From the NCBI RefSeq assembly GCF_010729895.1, contig NZ_AP022612.1, positions 1,922,001 through 1,986,000 on the forward strand: 64,000 nt of DNA. The letters are read 5' to 3'. How positions within the stretch are numbered: the stretch's first letter is position 1; the number at the start of each line of letters is the position of its first letter. Under the pieces are notes generated by a model. The model saw nothing but the letters and a program-made list of their open reading frames with translations, ran no database searches and was not told where the DNA came from. This document shows, piece by piece, positions 33,337-42,222 of this stretch. The position numbers were made by a program, and so were the translations under genes. This DNA is from Mycolicibacterium confluentis (GTDB lineage Bacteria; Actinomycetota; Actinomycetes; Mycobacteriales; Mycobacteriaceae).

Positions 33337-34253
33337 CCGAGTCGGACGATCCCGCCCCGCAGGCGGCCGACGCAGAACCCGAACCGCCGCACGCTGGAGC
33401 GCCTCAGACCGACGCGCCCGCGGAGGAGCCGGAGGATTTCGAGGGGCCGCGGCGGCGCGCGCGGCGCGAACGCGAGGAGCGCCGGGCCGCCCAGCAGCGG
33501 GCCATCGCGATCGAAGAGGCTCGTCGCGAGGCCAAGCGCAAGGCCCGCTCCGATGCCCTGGCTTCGGCCAAACCCGTTGCGCGCGGGTCGGTCCGGGGGC
33601 TGCGGGCGGTCGCGATGGGTGTGCTCGTCGCGGTGCTGGCGGTGGCCCTGGGACTGATCGTGTACTTCACGCCGCTGATGTCGGCGCGAGATGTCGTGGT
33701 GATGGGGACCGGCGAGGTGACGGCCGAGGAGGTGCTCGGTGCCGCGCAGGTGCGGATCGGCACACCGCTCCTGCAGATCAACACCAGTGACGTGGCCGAC
33801 CGAGTCGCGACCATCCGCCGGGTCGCGAGTGCGCGCGTGCAGCGCGAGTACCCCTCGACGCTGCGGATCACGATCGTGGAACGGGTTCCGGTGGCGGTCA
33901 AGGACTATCCCGACGGACCGCATCTGTTCGACCGCGACGGCGTGGACTTCGCGACCGCGCCGCCGCCGCCCTCGCTGCCGTACCTCGACGTCGAGGCGCC
34001 GGGCCCCAACGACCCGACGACCGAGGCGGCCCTGGCGGTGTTGACCACGCTGGCACCCGACGTCGCGGGTCAGGTCGGCCGCGTCGCCGCACCGTCGGTG
34101 GCCTCGATCACGCTGACGCTGTCCGACGGCAGGGAAGTGGTGTGGGGCACCAACGAACGCACCGCGGAGAAGGCCGAGAAACTCGCGGCGCTGCTGACCC
34201 AACCCGGGCGGGTCTATGACGTCTCCAGCCCGGACCTGCCGACTGTGAAGTGA
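33333..34253 (+). CDS. ftsQ: division protein FtsQ
   Basis: 306 residues. An acidic/Pro-rich N-terminus is followed by a charged Arg/Glu stretch ([15 protein letters not shown]) and one transmembrane helix at ~88-108 ([20 protein letters not shown]). The extracellular POTRA domain begins [20 protein letters not shown], and the beta domain contains [17 protein letters not shown]. FtsQ scaffolds FtsL/FtsB at the divisome. GTG 33333 is coupled to murC (GTGA). It is the last gene before the ftsZ control region. Confidence 0.93.
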   Translation: MTESDDPAPQAADAEPEPPHAGAPQTDAPAEEPEDFEGPRRRARREREERRAAQQRAIAIEEARREAKRKARSDALASAKPVARGSVRGLRAVAMGVLVAVLAVALGLIVYFTPLMSARDVVVMGTGEVTAEEVLGAAQVRIGTPLLQINTSDVADRVATIRRVASARVQREYPSTLRITIVERVPVAVKDYPDGPHLFDRDGVDFATAPPPPSLPYLDVEAPGPNDPTTEAALAVLTTLAPDVAGQVGRVAAPSVASITLTLSDGREVVWGTNERTAEKAEKLAALLTQPGRVYDVSSPDLPTVK

Positions 34254-34434
34254 ATCCGCGCAAAATTGCCCGCGGGTTTCGGCGCGCCTGCACGTCTGAA
34301 CGCGGTAGCGGCCATACCGTCTGTGTTACACAGAACTACTTGACATAACTCTAAGCCTATGGTTGAGGTTGAGGGTTTGCCGGTCAGGAGTTCGGTGTAC
34401 GACAGACAACCGATCTTGGGAGGAAGGCGACCCC
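34254..34434 (+). promoter_or_regulatory. ftsZ upstream region
   Basis: This 181-bp gap breaks the otherwise overlapping cluster and should carry ftsZ promoter activity. It contains an 11-bp palindrome TGTGTTACACA (34322-34332), a consensus -35-like TTGACA (34340-34345), and an A/T-rich stretch (TAACTCTAAGCCTATGGT) unusual for this genome. The TTGACA has no good -10 at 16-18 bp, so exact promoter assignment is not possible. A GGGAGGAAGG Shine-Dalgarno lies just before the ftsZ ATG. Confidence 0.55.
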
Positions 34435-35592
34435 ATGACCCCCCCGCACAACTACCTGGCCGTCATCAAGGTGGTCGGCATCGGCGGCGGCGGCGTCAAT
34501 GCCGTCAACCGAATGATCGAACAGGGCCTCAAGGGCGTTGAGTTCATCGCCATCAACACCGACGCCCAGGCGCTGTTGATGAGCGATGCCGACGTCAAAC
34601 TCGATGTCGGGCGTGACTCGACGCGCGGCCTCGGCGCCGGCGCCGATCCCGAGGTGGGCCGCAAGGCGGCCGACGACGCCAAGGACGAGATCGAAGAACT
34701 CCTGCGCGGCGCCGACATGGTGTTCGTCACCGCAGGTGAGGGCGGCGGCACCGGAACCGGTGGCGCTCCCGTCGTGGCCACCATCGCGCGCAAGCTCGGT
34801 GCGCTGACCGTCGGCGTGGTCACCCGGCCGTTCTCGTTCGAGGGCAAGCGTCGGTCGAACCAGGCCGAGGCCGGTATCACCTCGCTGCGCGAAAGCTGCG
34901 ACACGCTGATCGTGATCCCCAACGACCGACTTCTGCAGATGGGTGACGCCGCGGTGTCGCTCATGGACGCGTTCCGCAGCGCCGACGAGGTGCTGCTCAA
35001 CGGCGTGCAGGGCATCACCGACCTGATCACCACCCCCGGCCTGATCAACGTCGACTTCGCGGACGTCAAGGGCGTCATGAGCGGAGCGGGTACGGCCCTG
35101 ATGGGCATCGGCGCCGCCCGAGGCGACGGTCGCGCGCTCAAGGCCGCCGAGATCGCGATCAACTCGCCGCTGCTCGAAGCGTCGATGGACGGTGCGCAGG
35201 GCGTGCTGCTGTCGGTCGCGGGTGGCAGTGACCTGGGCCTGTTCGAGATCAACGAGGCCGCCTCGCTGGTGCAGGACGCGGCGCACCCCGAGGCCAACAT
35301 CATCTTCGGCACCGTGATCGACGATTCGCTCGGCGACGAGGTCCGTGTCACGGTGATCGCGGCGGGCTTCGAGGCCGGCTCCGCCGGTCGCAAGCCCGTG
35401 GTGGCCGCCTCCGGAACCGGTCAAGCCGTTGCGCCGGGCCGTGCTGGCACCGTCACCACCTCACTGTTCGAACCGGCCGATCCGGCTTCCGTGCCCGCCC
35501 ACACCAACGGGGCCACGGTGCGCGTCGGCGGTGGCGACGACGACGGCATCGCTGACGATGACGTCGACGTGCCGCCCTTCATGCGCCACTGA
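34435..35592 (+). CDS. ftsZ: tubulin-like GTPase FtsZ
   Basis: 385 residues (M. tuberculosis 379). The GTP-binding G-box is [28 protein letters not shown] is the N-terminal loop, and the T7 loop is [16 protein letters not shown] variable linker follows, then the conserved C-terminal peptide [12 protein letters not shown], which binds SepF and FtsW in mycobacteria. It polymerises into the Z-ring that recruits the divisome. ATG 34435 is chosen from the strong Shine-Dalgarno and family start; an in-frame GTG/ATG further upstream has no conserved sequence. Confidence 0.98.
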   Translation: MTPPHNYLAVIKVVGIGGGGVNAVNRMIEQGLKGVEFIAINTDAQALLMSDADVKLDVGRDSTRGLGAGADPEVGRKAADDAKDEIEELLRGADMVFVTAGEGGGTGTGGAPVVATIARKLGALTVGVVTRPFSFEGKRRSNQAEAGITSLRESCDTLIVIPNDRLLQMGDAAVSLMDAFRSADEVLLNGVQGITDLITTPGLINVDFADVKGVMSGAGTALMGIGAARGDGRALKAAEIAINSPLLEASMDGAQGVLLSVAGGSDLGLFEINEAASLVQDAAHPEANIIFGTVIDDSLGDEVRVTVIAAGFEAGSAGRKPVVAASGTGQAVAPGRAGTVTTSLFEPADPASVPAHTNGATVRVGGGDDDGIADDDVDVPPFMRH

Positions 35593-35594
35593 CG

Positions 35595-36311
35595 GTGACC
35601 TACCGGGTCCGGCGCGTCACCACCACGCGCGCTGGCGGCGTCTCCGCGCCGCCGTACGACACCTTCAACCTGGGTGATCACGTCGGTGATGACCCCAAGG
35701 CCGTCGCGGCCAACCGGCGTCGGCTCGCCGAGGCCACCGGCCTCGGTGCCGACCGCGTCGTCTGGATGAACCAGGTGCACAGCGCACACGTCGAGGTCGT
35801 CGACGGTCCGCGCAGCAAGGCGTTCGACAAGACCGACGCCCTGGTCACCGCCCAGCCCCGGTTGGCGCTGGCGGTCGTGACCGCCGACTGCGTTCCGGTG
35901 CTGATGGCCGACGCCCGCGCCGGCGTTGTCGGGGCCGCGCACGCGGGTCGGGTGGGCGCGCAGAATGGGATCGTGCTGCGCACGCTCGAGGCCATGCTTG
36001 AGCTCGGCGCCCGGGCGGCCGACATCTCGGTGCTGCTCGGTCCGGCCGTGAGCGGGCGCAACTATGAGGTGCCCCGCGAGATGGCCGCCGACGTCGAGGT
36101 CGCGCTGCCGGGCAGTGTCACCGTGACCGCGAAGGGCACCCCGGGTCTGGACCTGCGGGCCGGAATCGCGCGCCAGCTCAAGGAATTCGGTGTCCGCGCG
36201 ATCGACATCGATCCGCGCTGCACGGTCGACGACGCGGCCCTGTTCAGTCATCGCCGCGGCGCGCCGACGGGACGCCTGGCCTCACTGATCTGGCTGGAGC
36301 CCCAGCGATGA
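35595..36311 (+). CDS. pgeF: PgeF/YfiH-family purine nucleoside phosphorylase-like protein (Rv2149c type)
   Basis: 238 residues. The multicopper-laccase-like YfiH family metal ligands are visible as NQVHSAHVEVVD, VTADCVPVLMAD and AAHAGRVG. Family members bind zinc and act on purine nucleosides; in E. coli PgeF has been linked to peptidoglycan quality control. GTG 35595 follows the ftsZ stop by 2 bp and the end overlaps yggS (ATGA), so ftsZ-pgeF-yggS is one translation unit. Confidence 0.9.
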   Translation: MTYRVRRVTTTRAGGVSAPPYDTFNLGDHVGDDPKAVAANRRRLAEATGLGADRVVWMNQVHSAHVEVVDGPRSKAFDKTDALVTAQPRLALAVVTADCVPVLMADARAGVVGAAHAGRVGAQNGIVLRTLEAMLELGARAADISVLLGPAVSGRNYEVPREMAADVEVALPGSVTVTAKGTPGLDLRAGIARQLKEFGVRAIDIDPRCTVDDAALFSHRRGAPTGRLASLIWLEPQR

Positions 36312-37045
36312 GCCGCCACGACGACCTGGCCCGTGCGTGGGCTGGCCTGCGCACCCGCCTGGCGGATGCCGCGGCGGCGGCCGGGCGCAGCGCCGAGGAG
36401 ATCGAACTGCTGCCCGTCACCAAGTTCTTCCCCGCCTCGGACGTGCAGATTCTGGTCGACCTCGGCTGCCGCTCGTTTGGGGAGTCGCGCGATCAGGAGG
36501 CGCGCGACAAGATCGCGTCCCTGGCCCAGAGTCCGGATTTTCCGGATGACGTGAGCTGGCACATGATCGGCCAGATCCAGCGCAACAAGGCACGTTCGAT
36601 CGCCGGGTGGGCCACCGCCGTGCATTCAGTGAGCAGCGTGAAGGTGGCGGCCGCGCTCGACCGGGGATCGGTGGACGCGCGCGCCGAGGGTCGGCGGCAG
36701 TCACCCGTCGGCGTCTACATCCAGATCAGCCTCGACGGCGACGTCAGCAGGGGTGGCGTCGACATCAACGATCCGGCCGCGGTCGACGCCTTGTGCGCGC
36801 AGGTGGATGCCGCGCAGGGACTCGAATTCGTTGGGCTGATGGCCATCCCGCCCGTCGGCGCCGACGCGGACCGCGCGTTCGCCGCGTTAGCGGCTGAACG
36901 GGACCGGGTACAGGCCGATTATCAGCAGTGCCTCGGTCTGTCCGCGGGGATGACGGGTGACCTCGAGGCGGCGGTCAAACATGGATCCACCTGTGTGCGT
37001 GTCGGAACCGCGCTTATGGGCCCTCGACCGCTAACGTCACCGTGA
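36308..37045 (+). CDS. YggS-family PLP homeostasis protein (Rv2148c type)
   Basis: 245 residues, alanine racemase-like N-terminal barrel only. The PLP Lys is in LLPVTKFFPASDV and a conserved phosphate-binding stretch is HGSTCVRVGTALMGPR near the end; MIGQIQRNKARSI is the family signature. PLPBP proteins bind PLP and regulate vitamin B6 and amino-acid pools without known catalysis. It begins in the pgeF stop (ATGA) and lies before sepF, the usual actinobacterial order. Confidence 0.92.
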   Translation: MSRHDDLARAWAGLRTRLADAAAAAGRSAEEIELLPVTKFFPASDVQILVDLGCRSFGESRDQEARDKIASLAQSPDFPDDVSWHMIGQIQRNKARSIAGWATAVHSVSSVKVAAALDRGSVDARAEGRRQSPVGVYIQISLDGDVSRGGVDINDPAAVDALCAQVDAAQGLEFVGLMAIPPVGADADRAFAALAAERDRVQADYQQCLGLSAGMTGDLEAAVKHGSTCVRVGTALMGPRPLTSP

Positions 37046-37097
37046 GTAGTCACTCCAGTCACATCTTCATCACAAGCACCATCGAGAGGGTCACGCG

Positions 37098-37757
37098 ATG
37101 AGCGCACTGCACAAGGTCAAGGCCTACTTCGGGATGGCACCGTTGGAGGACTACGACGACGAGTATTACGACGACGACGACCGTGGCGCCGCGCGCGGCG
37201 GATACCCGCGCCGCGAGCGTTTTGAGGGCGCCGGATTCGACGGCGGCTACGAGCGTGGCGGCCGCTACCCGGAGCGCGAGTACGAGGAGGAGCCCGAGTA
37301 CGCCGGCGCCTACCGTGGCGGCTACGCCGAGGATCCCCGCGACACCCGCTTCCGTCCGCGCGAGTTCGACCGCCCGGCAGCCGCGGCGCCGCGCCTGGGT
37401 GCCCTGCGGGGTTCGACCCGCGGCGCGCTGGCGATGGATCCGCGGCGCATGCAGATGCTGTTCGACGAGGGCAGCCCGCTGTCGAAGATCACGACGCTGC
37501 GCCCCAAGGACTACAGCGAGGCCCGCACCATCGGTGAGCGCTTCCGTGACGGCACGCCCGTGATCATGGACCTGGTGTCGATGGACAACGCGGACGCCAA
37601 GCGGCTCGTCGACTTCGCCGCCGGTCTGGCGTTCGCCCTTCGCGGGTCCTTCGACAAGGTGGCCACCAAGGTGTTCCTGCTGTCCCCGGCGGACGTCGAG
37701 GTCACTCCCGAGGAGCGTCGCCGGATGGCCGAGGCCGGGTTCTACGCCTACCAGTAA
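37098..37757 (+). CDS. sepF: SepF, FtsZ membrane anchor
   Basis: 219 residues. The N-terminal [15 protein letters not shown] is an amphipathic membrane-binding helix. A long acidic Asp/Glu/Tyr/Arg/Gly-rich linker follows (residues ~18-95), then the C-terminal SepF core from [17 protein letters not shown] to the end, with [19 protein letters not shown]. In mycobacteria, which lack FtsA, SepF tethers FtsZ to the membrane. ATG 37098 has GAGAGGG 8 nt upstream. It lies 52 bp after yggS. Confidence 0.95.
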   Translation: MSALHKVKAYFGMAPLEDYDDEYYDDDDRGAARGGYPRRERFEGAGFDGGYERGGRYPEREYEEEPEYAGAYRGGYAEDPRDTRFRPREFDRPAAAAPRLGALRGSTRGALAMDPRRMQMLFDEGSPLSKITTLRPKDYSEARTIGERFRDGTPVIMDLVSMDNADAKRLVDFAAGLAFALRGSFDKVATKVFLLSPADVEVTPEERRRMAEAGFYAYQ

Positions 37758-37842
37758 GCCCGCCGTTCACCACCGGTAGGCTGACGAGGGCCGATCACTC
37801 GTATCGGCGTCGTCACAACCTCGTCAGTAAGGTCGCTCAAGG

Positions 37843-38133
37843 TTGAAGATCTTCTTCGAAATCCTGGGTTTCGCGCTGTTTTTGTTCTGGGTGCTGCTCA
37901 TCGCCCGGGTCGTCGTGGAGTTCATCCGGTCATTCAGCCGGGACTGGCATCCGCGCGGCCTGACCGTCGTGATCCTGGAAGCCATCATGACTGTCACCGA
38001 TCCGCCGGTGAAGCTTCTGCGGCGGCTCATTCCCCAGTTGACCATCGGTGCGGTCCGGTTGGACCTGTCCATCATGGTGCTGCTGCTGCTGACGTTCATC
38101 GGCATGCGTCTGGCGTTTGCGGCCTCTATATAG
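37843..38133 (+). CDS. YggT-family membrane protein (Rv2146c type)
   Basis: 96 residues with two hydrophobic helices at each end (IFFEILGFALFLFWVLLIARVV and DLSIMVLLLLTFIGMRLAF, both shown in part) around the conserved SITDPPVKLLRRLIP-like TVTDPPVKLLRRLIPQ. YggT proteins are small membrane proteins near sepF in actinobacteria and cyanobacteria with a poorly defined role in division or osmotic resistance. The best start is TTG 37843; no ATG or GTG fits, and the ribosome site is weak. Confidence 0.9.
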   Translation: MKIFFEILGFALFLFWVLLIARVVVEFIRSFSRDWHPRGLTVVILEAIMTVTDPPVKLLRRLIPQLTIGAVRLDLSIMVLLLLTFIGMRLAFAASI

Positions 38134-38319
38134 GTCGCTCGGGTGGGCTGGCAAATCGCTCGCCTGAGATTGAAATTCGTTCTTAATTATCGCCCCCCAG
38201 GGCTACCGGCGGTTCTGGTGTGACAGGATGGACGCCAGTTACAGTCCGGCTACCAACTTGGTGGTCCGATCTAAACTTGTCAGACCGGTTCGACCGAACA
38301 GACCTCGAGGGGGCAGAGA
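38134..38319 (+). promoter_or_regulatory. wag31 upstream region
   Basis: This 186-bp gap precedes wag31 and must carry its 5' region. It has two A/T-rich islands, TTGAAATTCGTTCTTAATTATC (38170-38191, given here in part) and GATCTAAACTTGTCAG (38269-38284), which are candidate -10 areas. Neither has a convincing -35 at proper spacing. The Shine-Dalgarno GAGGGGG lies 9 nt before the ATG. Confidence 0.45.
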
Positions 38320-39114
38320 ATGCCGCTTACACCAGCCGACGTCCACAACGTCGCGTTCAGCAAGCCGCCGATTGGCAAACGCGGATACAACGAGGACGAA
38401 GTCGACGCCTTCCTCGACTTGGTCGAGAACGAGCTCACGCGCCTCATCGAAGAGAACGCCGACCTGCGCCAGCGGGTCAGCGAGCTCGATCAGGAACTGG
38501 CCAGCGCGCGGGCGGGCGGCGGCGTGCAGTCCGCGCAGGCCATCCCGCTGTACGAGCCTGAGCCCGAGCCCGCGCCGCAGCCCGTCTACGAGGCTCCGGC
38601 CCCGGCGGCGCCGCCCAGCGAGGAAGCCCACATCAAGGCCGCCAAGGTGCTGGCCCTGGCGCAGGACACCGCGGACCGCTTGACCGGCACGGCCAAGGCC
38701 GAGGCCGACAAGCTGCTCTACGACGCCCGCACCAACGCCGAGGCCATGGTCAGCGAGGCCAAGCGCACCGCTGAGACCACCGTGTCGGAGGCCAAGGCGC
38801 GCGCAGACGCGCTGCTCGCCGATGCGCAGACGCGCTCGGAGACCCAGCTGCGTCAGGCGCAGGAGAAGGCGGACGCCCTGCAGGCCGACGCCGAGCGCAA
38901 GCACTCCGAGATCATGGGCACCATCAACCAGCAGCGCACGGTGCTGGAGGGCCGGCTCGAGCAGCTGCGCACCTTCGAGCGCGAGTACCGCACCCGGCTC
39001 AAGACCTACCTGGAATCGCAGCTGGAGGAGCTCGGTCAGCGCGGGTCTGCGGCTCCGGTCGACTCGAGCGCCGGCGACGGCGGGTTCAACCAGTTCAATC
39101 GCGGAACCAACTAA
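38320..39114 (+). CDS. wag31: polar growth scaffold Wag31 (DivIVA)
   Basis: 264 residues. The N-terminal DivIVA domain ([16 protein letters not shown], then [18 protein letters not shown]) binds membrane curvature. A Pro/Glu-rich linker ([16 protein letters not shown]) at ~85-105 separates it from a long coiled coil, including [20 protein letters not shown], to about residue 235. It marks the old pole, recruits elongation machinery and is essential in mycobacteria; phosphorylation of an early Thr by PknA/B tunes it. The start is a clear ATG after GAGGGGG. Confidence 0.97.
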   Translation: MPLTPADVHNVAFSKPPIGKRGYNEDEVDAFLDLVENELTRLIEENADLRQRVSELDQELASARAGGGVQSAQAIPLYEPEPEPAPQPVYEAPAPAAPPSEEAHIKAAKVLALAQDTADRLTGTAKAEADKLLYDARTNAEAMVSEAKRTAETTVSEAKARADALLADAQTRSETQLRQAQEKADALQADAERKHSEIMGTINQQRTVLEGRLEQLRTFEREYRTRLKTYLESQLEELGQRGSAAPVDSSAGDGGFNQFNRGTN

Positions 39115-39136
39115 CTAGCGCCGGGGAGGCGTTGCG

Positions 39137-39463
39137 ATGCTGATCGTTGCCCTGGTGCTGGCCGTCATCGGCCTGATCGCCCTCGTCACAGCAGTGGTGA
39201 CGAGCAATGAGATTGTGGCGTGGGTGTGTATCGCGGCCAGCGTGGTGGGCGTGATCCTGCTCATCGTGGACGCCATCCGCGAACGCCAGCGTGTCGGCGT
39301 GGCCGCCGACGTGTCCGAGGACGGCGAGGATTCGGTTCTGCCACAGGACGACTCGACCGAGGCGACCTACCAGAACTTCGACGCCGATTACCCCGAGGAG
39401 TCCTCGGCCGCGGCGCCGTCGGACCTCGACACTGCCGAAGAGCCCAGGGGAAACCAGCCCTAG
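39137..39463 (+). CDS. small two-helix membrane protein (Rv2144c type)
   Basis: 108 residues. Two adjacent transmembrane helices (LIVALVLAVIGLIALVTAVV and IVAWVCIAASVVGVILLIVD) are followed by an acidic Ser/Asp/Glu-rich cytoplasmic or external tail. It begins 22 bp after wag31 with GGGGAGG upstream and is likely co-transcribed. The function is unknown. It ends tail-to-tail with the phosphoribosyltransferase, overlapping by 4 bp. Confidence 0.85.
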   Translation: MLIVALVLAVIGLIALVTAVVTSNEIVAWVCIAASVVGVILLIVDAIRERQRVGVAADVSEDGEDSVLPQDDSTEATYQNFDADYPEESSAAAPSDLDTAEEPRGNQP

Positions 39464-40101
39464 GCAAGCAGCGCGCGCACCTCGTCGTCGCCGGTCTGAT
39501 CGAAGTCGTCGTAGGACATCCCGACCGCGGTGAACGGTCGTGGCGTGTGCGGGCAGAGGAACTCGTCGGCGACGTCGGCGAAGGCGTCGGCCGCCGAATC
39601 CGGCGCTGTCGGCACCGCGATCACGACGCGGCGGGCGCCCTGTGCTCGCGCGTCCAGTGCGACCGCCCGCATGCTCGCGCCGGTCGCGATGCCGTCGTCG
39701 ACCAGGATCACGGTGCGATCGGTGAGGGGATGGGGATCTCGACCACCCCGGTAGGCCGACTCGCGGCGGATGAGCTCGCGACGCTCGCGGGCCACCACGT
39801 CGTCGATGTCCTTCTGCGACACCCCCAATGAGCGGATGAGCTTGTCGTTGAGCACGATCCGCTCACGAGTGATCGCGCCGAGCGCCAACTCCTCGTGGCC
39901 GGGCACACCAAGCTTGCGCACGACGGCGACGTCGAGGACCGCCCCGAGCCGACGGGCCACCTCGGCGGCCACCGGGACCCCGCCGCGGGCCAAGCCGAGC
40001 ACGACGATCTGCGACGGGTCTTCGTCCCTAGCTGTGCTGTCGTCGGCCACGACCGCCGACAGCGCACGACCCGCCGCGGCGCGGTTGCGGTAGCGATGCA
40101 T
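39460..40101 (-). CDS. phosphoribosyltransferase-domain protein
   Basis: 213 residues. The PRPP-binding loop VILVDDGIATGASM is diagnostic of type I phosphoribosyltransferases. The N-terminal LARGGVPVAAEVARRLGA and VARERREL match the ComF/adjacent PRTase group seen in actinobacteria, often without a known purine or pyrimidine substrate. ATG 40101 is chosen because it opens on the conserved YRNRAAAG; the frame is open further upstream but that part is antisense to the next gene and looks non-coding. It diverges from the epimerase gene by 49 bp. Confidence 0.85.
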   Translation of the reverse strand: MHRYRNRAAAGRALSAVVADDSTARDEDPSQIVVLGLARGGVPVAAEVARRLGAVLDVAVVRKLGVPGHEELALGAITRERIVLNDKLIRSLGVSQKDIDDVVARERRELIRRESAYRGGRDPHPLTDRTVILVDDGIATGASMRAVALDARAQGARRVVIAVPTAPDSAADAFADVADEFLCPHTPRPFTAVGMSYDDFDQTGDDEVRALLA

Positions 40102-40150
40102 CGGTGTACTCCTGTGCGTCCCAGTCTGGCCAAACGGGTACCCGCGCCGC

Positions 40151-41479
40151 GTGAGTATCGAATTTTCGAGTGTGCTCGGCCATCCCCGTCCCACGGTGTA
40201 CGCGTGGCACACCCGGCCCGGAGCGCTGCAGCGGTTGCTTCCACCGTGGCAGCCGCTCACCCCGGTGCGGGAGGCGCCGTCGCTGGCCGACGGCCACGCA
40301 GTGCTCGGTCTGCCGGGTGGCCTGCGCTGGGTGGCCCGGCACGACCCGACCGGATTCCGCCCGCCGCAGCAGTTCGTCGACACATGGGCGTTCGGCGCCC
40401 TGCAACCCTGGCGGCACGTGCACGAGTTCCTCGAGCACGACGGCGACACCACGCTGATGCGGGACCGGGTCACCGCACCCGTGCCGGCCGCACTGCTGCG
40501 GCCGATGTTCACCTATCGGCATCGCCAACTCGCCGACGACCTCGCGATCCACCGCGACGCCGCGCAGCGACTCGAACGTCCGCTGACGATCGCCGTGACC
40601 GGATCCTCGGGGCTGGTCGGGACCGCCCTATGTGCCCTGCTCAGCACGGGCGGACACCGTGTCGTGCGACTGATCCGCGGCGGCGAACCCGGCGCCGACG
40701 AACGCATCTGGGATCCCGACGATCCCAGCCCCGACCTGCTCGACGGCGTCGACGGCCTCGTGCACCTTGCCGGCGCCTCGATCGCGGGGCGGTTCACCGA
40801 AGCACACAAGGCCGCGATCCGCGACAGCCGGATCGGCCCCACACGTCGGTTGGCCGAGGTCGCGGCCCGCGCGTCGGATGGGCCCTCGGTGTTCGTGAGC
40901 GCCTCGGCCGTCGGGTTCTACGGGGCCGACCGCGGTGACGAGGTCCTGACGGAGGACAGCGCCGCGGGTTCGGGATTCCTGGCCGAGGTGGTGCGGGACT
41001 GGGAGGCCGCGACGGGTCCGGCCGCCGACGCAGGGGTGCGGGTGGTGCGCGTGCGCACCGGGATCGTGCAGGCCGCGCGGGGCGGCACCCTGCGTCTGCT
41101 GCGCCCGTTGTTCAGTGCGGGTCTGGGGGGACGCCTCGGCGACGGCGAGCAGTGGTTGTCGTGGATCGGCATCGACGACCTGACCGACATCCACTACCGT
41201 GCGCTGTTCGACGACCGGCTCAGTGGTCCGGTGAATGCCGTTGCGCCGCAACCGGTCCGCAACTCCGACTACACCGCCGCGCTGGCCCGCACGCTGCATC
41301 GGCCGGCCGTCCTGCCGGTGCCGTCGTTCGGCCCGCGGACACTTCTGGGCGCCGAGGGCGTCACGGAGTTGGCCGAGGCCTCACAACGGGTGCAGCCCAC
41401 CGCGCTGTCGAACCTCGGGCACCGGTTCCGGCACCCCACGATCGCCGCGGCGCTCGCGCATCAACTCGGTCGGGCGTGA
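40151..41479 (+). CDS. SRPBCC domain fused to a TIGR01777-family NAD(P)-dependent epimerase
   Basis: 442 residues. The first ~145 form an SRPBCC/cyclase-like domain (FSSVLGHPRPTVYAWHTRPG, then WRHVHEFLEHDGDTTLMRD). An SDR-type epimerase follows from about 148, with the Rossmann motif AVTGSSGLVGTALCALL, HLAGASIAGRFTE, and the late SAVGFYGADRGDE, all typical of YfcH/SDR39U1 proteins. Many homologues are single-domain (~300 residues); this is the fused form. Substrate unknown. GTG 40151 begins on the first SRPBCC strand. It overlaps the GATase gene tail-to-tail by 19 bp. Confidence 0.88.
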   Translation: MSIEFSSVLGHPRPTVYAWHTRPGALQRLLPPWQPLTPVREAPSLADGHAVLGLPGGLRWVARHDPTGFRPPQQFVDTWAFGALQPWRHVHEFLEHDGDTTLMRDRVTAPVPAALLRPMFTYRHRQLADDLAIHRDAAQRLERPLTIAVTGSSGLVGTALCALLSTGGHRVVRLIRGGEPGADERIWDPDDPSPDLLDGVDGLVHLAGASIAGRFTEAHKAAIRDSRIGPTRRLAEVAARASDGPSVFVSASAVGFYGADRGDEVLTEDSAAGSGFLAEVVRDWEAATGPAADAGVRVVRVRTGIVQAARGGTLRLLRPLFSAGLGGRLGDGEQWLSWIGIDDLTDIHYRALFDDRLSGPVNAVAPQPVRNSDYTAALARTLHRPAVLPVPSFGPRTLLGAEGVTELAEASQRVQPTALSNLGHRFRHPTIAAALAHQLGRA

Positions 41480-42222
41480 GCGACCGGTTGCCCGACCCGG
41501 TCCAGGAATCCGGAAACCAGCGTGCGCACCCGATCCGCCGTCGCGTCGCGCTGTGCCGCGGTGTCCGCGCGGAGCTTCTCCACGTCAGCGCCCGCGCGTT
41601 CGACCTCGTTGTCGCGGTCCTCTTCGATCCACAGTTCGAGCAGCGCGGCGTTGAGTTCGGGATGGAACTGCAGGGCCAGGGTGCGGCCCATGGTGAACGC
41701 CTGAGAGGCCGCGCTGCTGCGGGCCACCTCGACCGCGCCCGGGGGCACTGTCCACCGGTCGAAGTGCCACTCGAACCACGGTCCGCTGGAGATGAAATCC
41801 GGTGTGGTGCTGGATACTTCGTACCAGCCGACTTCCGGGGAGGGGGAGCGGGACACCGATCCGCCCAACGCCTGCGCGATCAACTGCCCGCCGAAGCACA
41901 CGCCGAGCACCCCGACCCCGGCGGCCTGCGCGTCGCGAAGGAACTGCATCTCGGCACCCACCCACGTCGACAGCAGCGCCTCGTCGTGCACCGACCAGCG
42001 TGAACCGAGTGGCACCACGACGTCGTAGTCGGTCGGGTCGGGGAACACGACGTCGACCGCCGGATCATCCAACCGGTCCGCAGGGACCACGTTGAGGATG
42101 TCGATGTCGAACCCCTGCTCGGTGAACACCTCGCCGAGCAGGGCCTCGGGAGCCGACGGGTCGTTGTAGATGAAGAGAAGACGACGTGCCACGGGGGAGA
42201 ACTTTACTGGCGCCTCCGTCAC
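41461..42222 (-). CDS. class I glutamine amidotransferase-like protein
   Basis: 253 residues. The nucleophile elbow GVCFGGQ has C109, and the catalytic His and Glu are in LQFHPE (H187, E189), so the triad is complete. It resembles stand-alone GATase-like proteins (GMP-synthase glutaminase-related), which hydrolyse glutamine or related amides, sometimes gamma-glutamyl compounds; the acceptor is unknown. A ~50-residue charged helical tail follows the core. GTG 42222 overlaps the stop of the beta-lactamase-like gene (GTGA), so both are one operon. Confidence 0.85.
   Translation of the reverse strand: MTEAPVKFSPVARRLLFIYNDPSAPEALLGEVFTEQGFDIDILNVVPADRLDDPAVDVVFPDPTDYDVVVPLGSRWSVHDEALLSTWVGAEMQFLRDAQAAGVGVLGVCFGGQLIAQALGGSVSRSPSPEVGWYEVSSTTPDFISSGPWFEWHFDRWTVPPGAVEVARSSAASQAFTMGRTLALQFHPELNAALLELWIEEDRDNEVERAGADVEKLRADTAAQRDATADRVRTLVSGFLDRVGQPVAHARPS

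Noticed and set aside
34340..34368. Complete sigma70-type promoter for ftsZ
   Set aside because: TTGACA is present but no acceptable -10 lies 16-18 bp downstream (TATGGT is only 12 bp away).
40102..40512. N-terminal extension of the phosphoribosyltransferase frame
   Set aside because: Antisense to the SRPBCC-epimerase gene, low complexity; domain begins after 40101.
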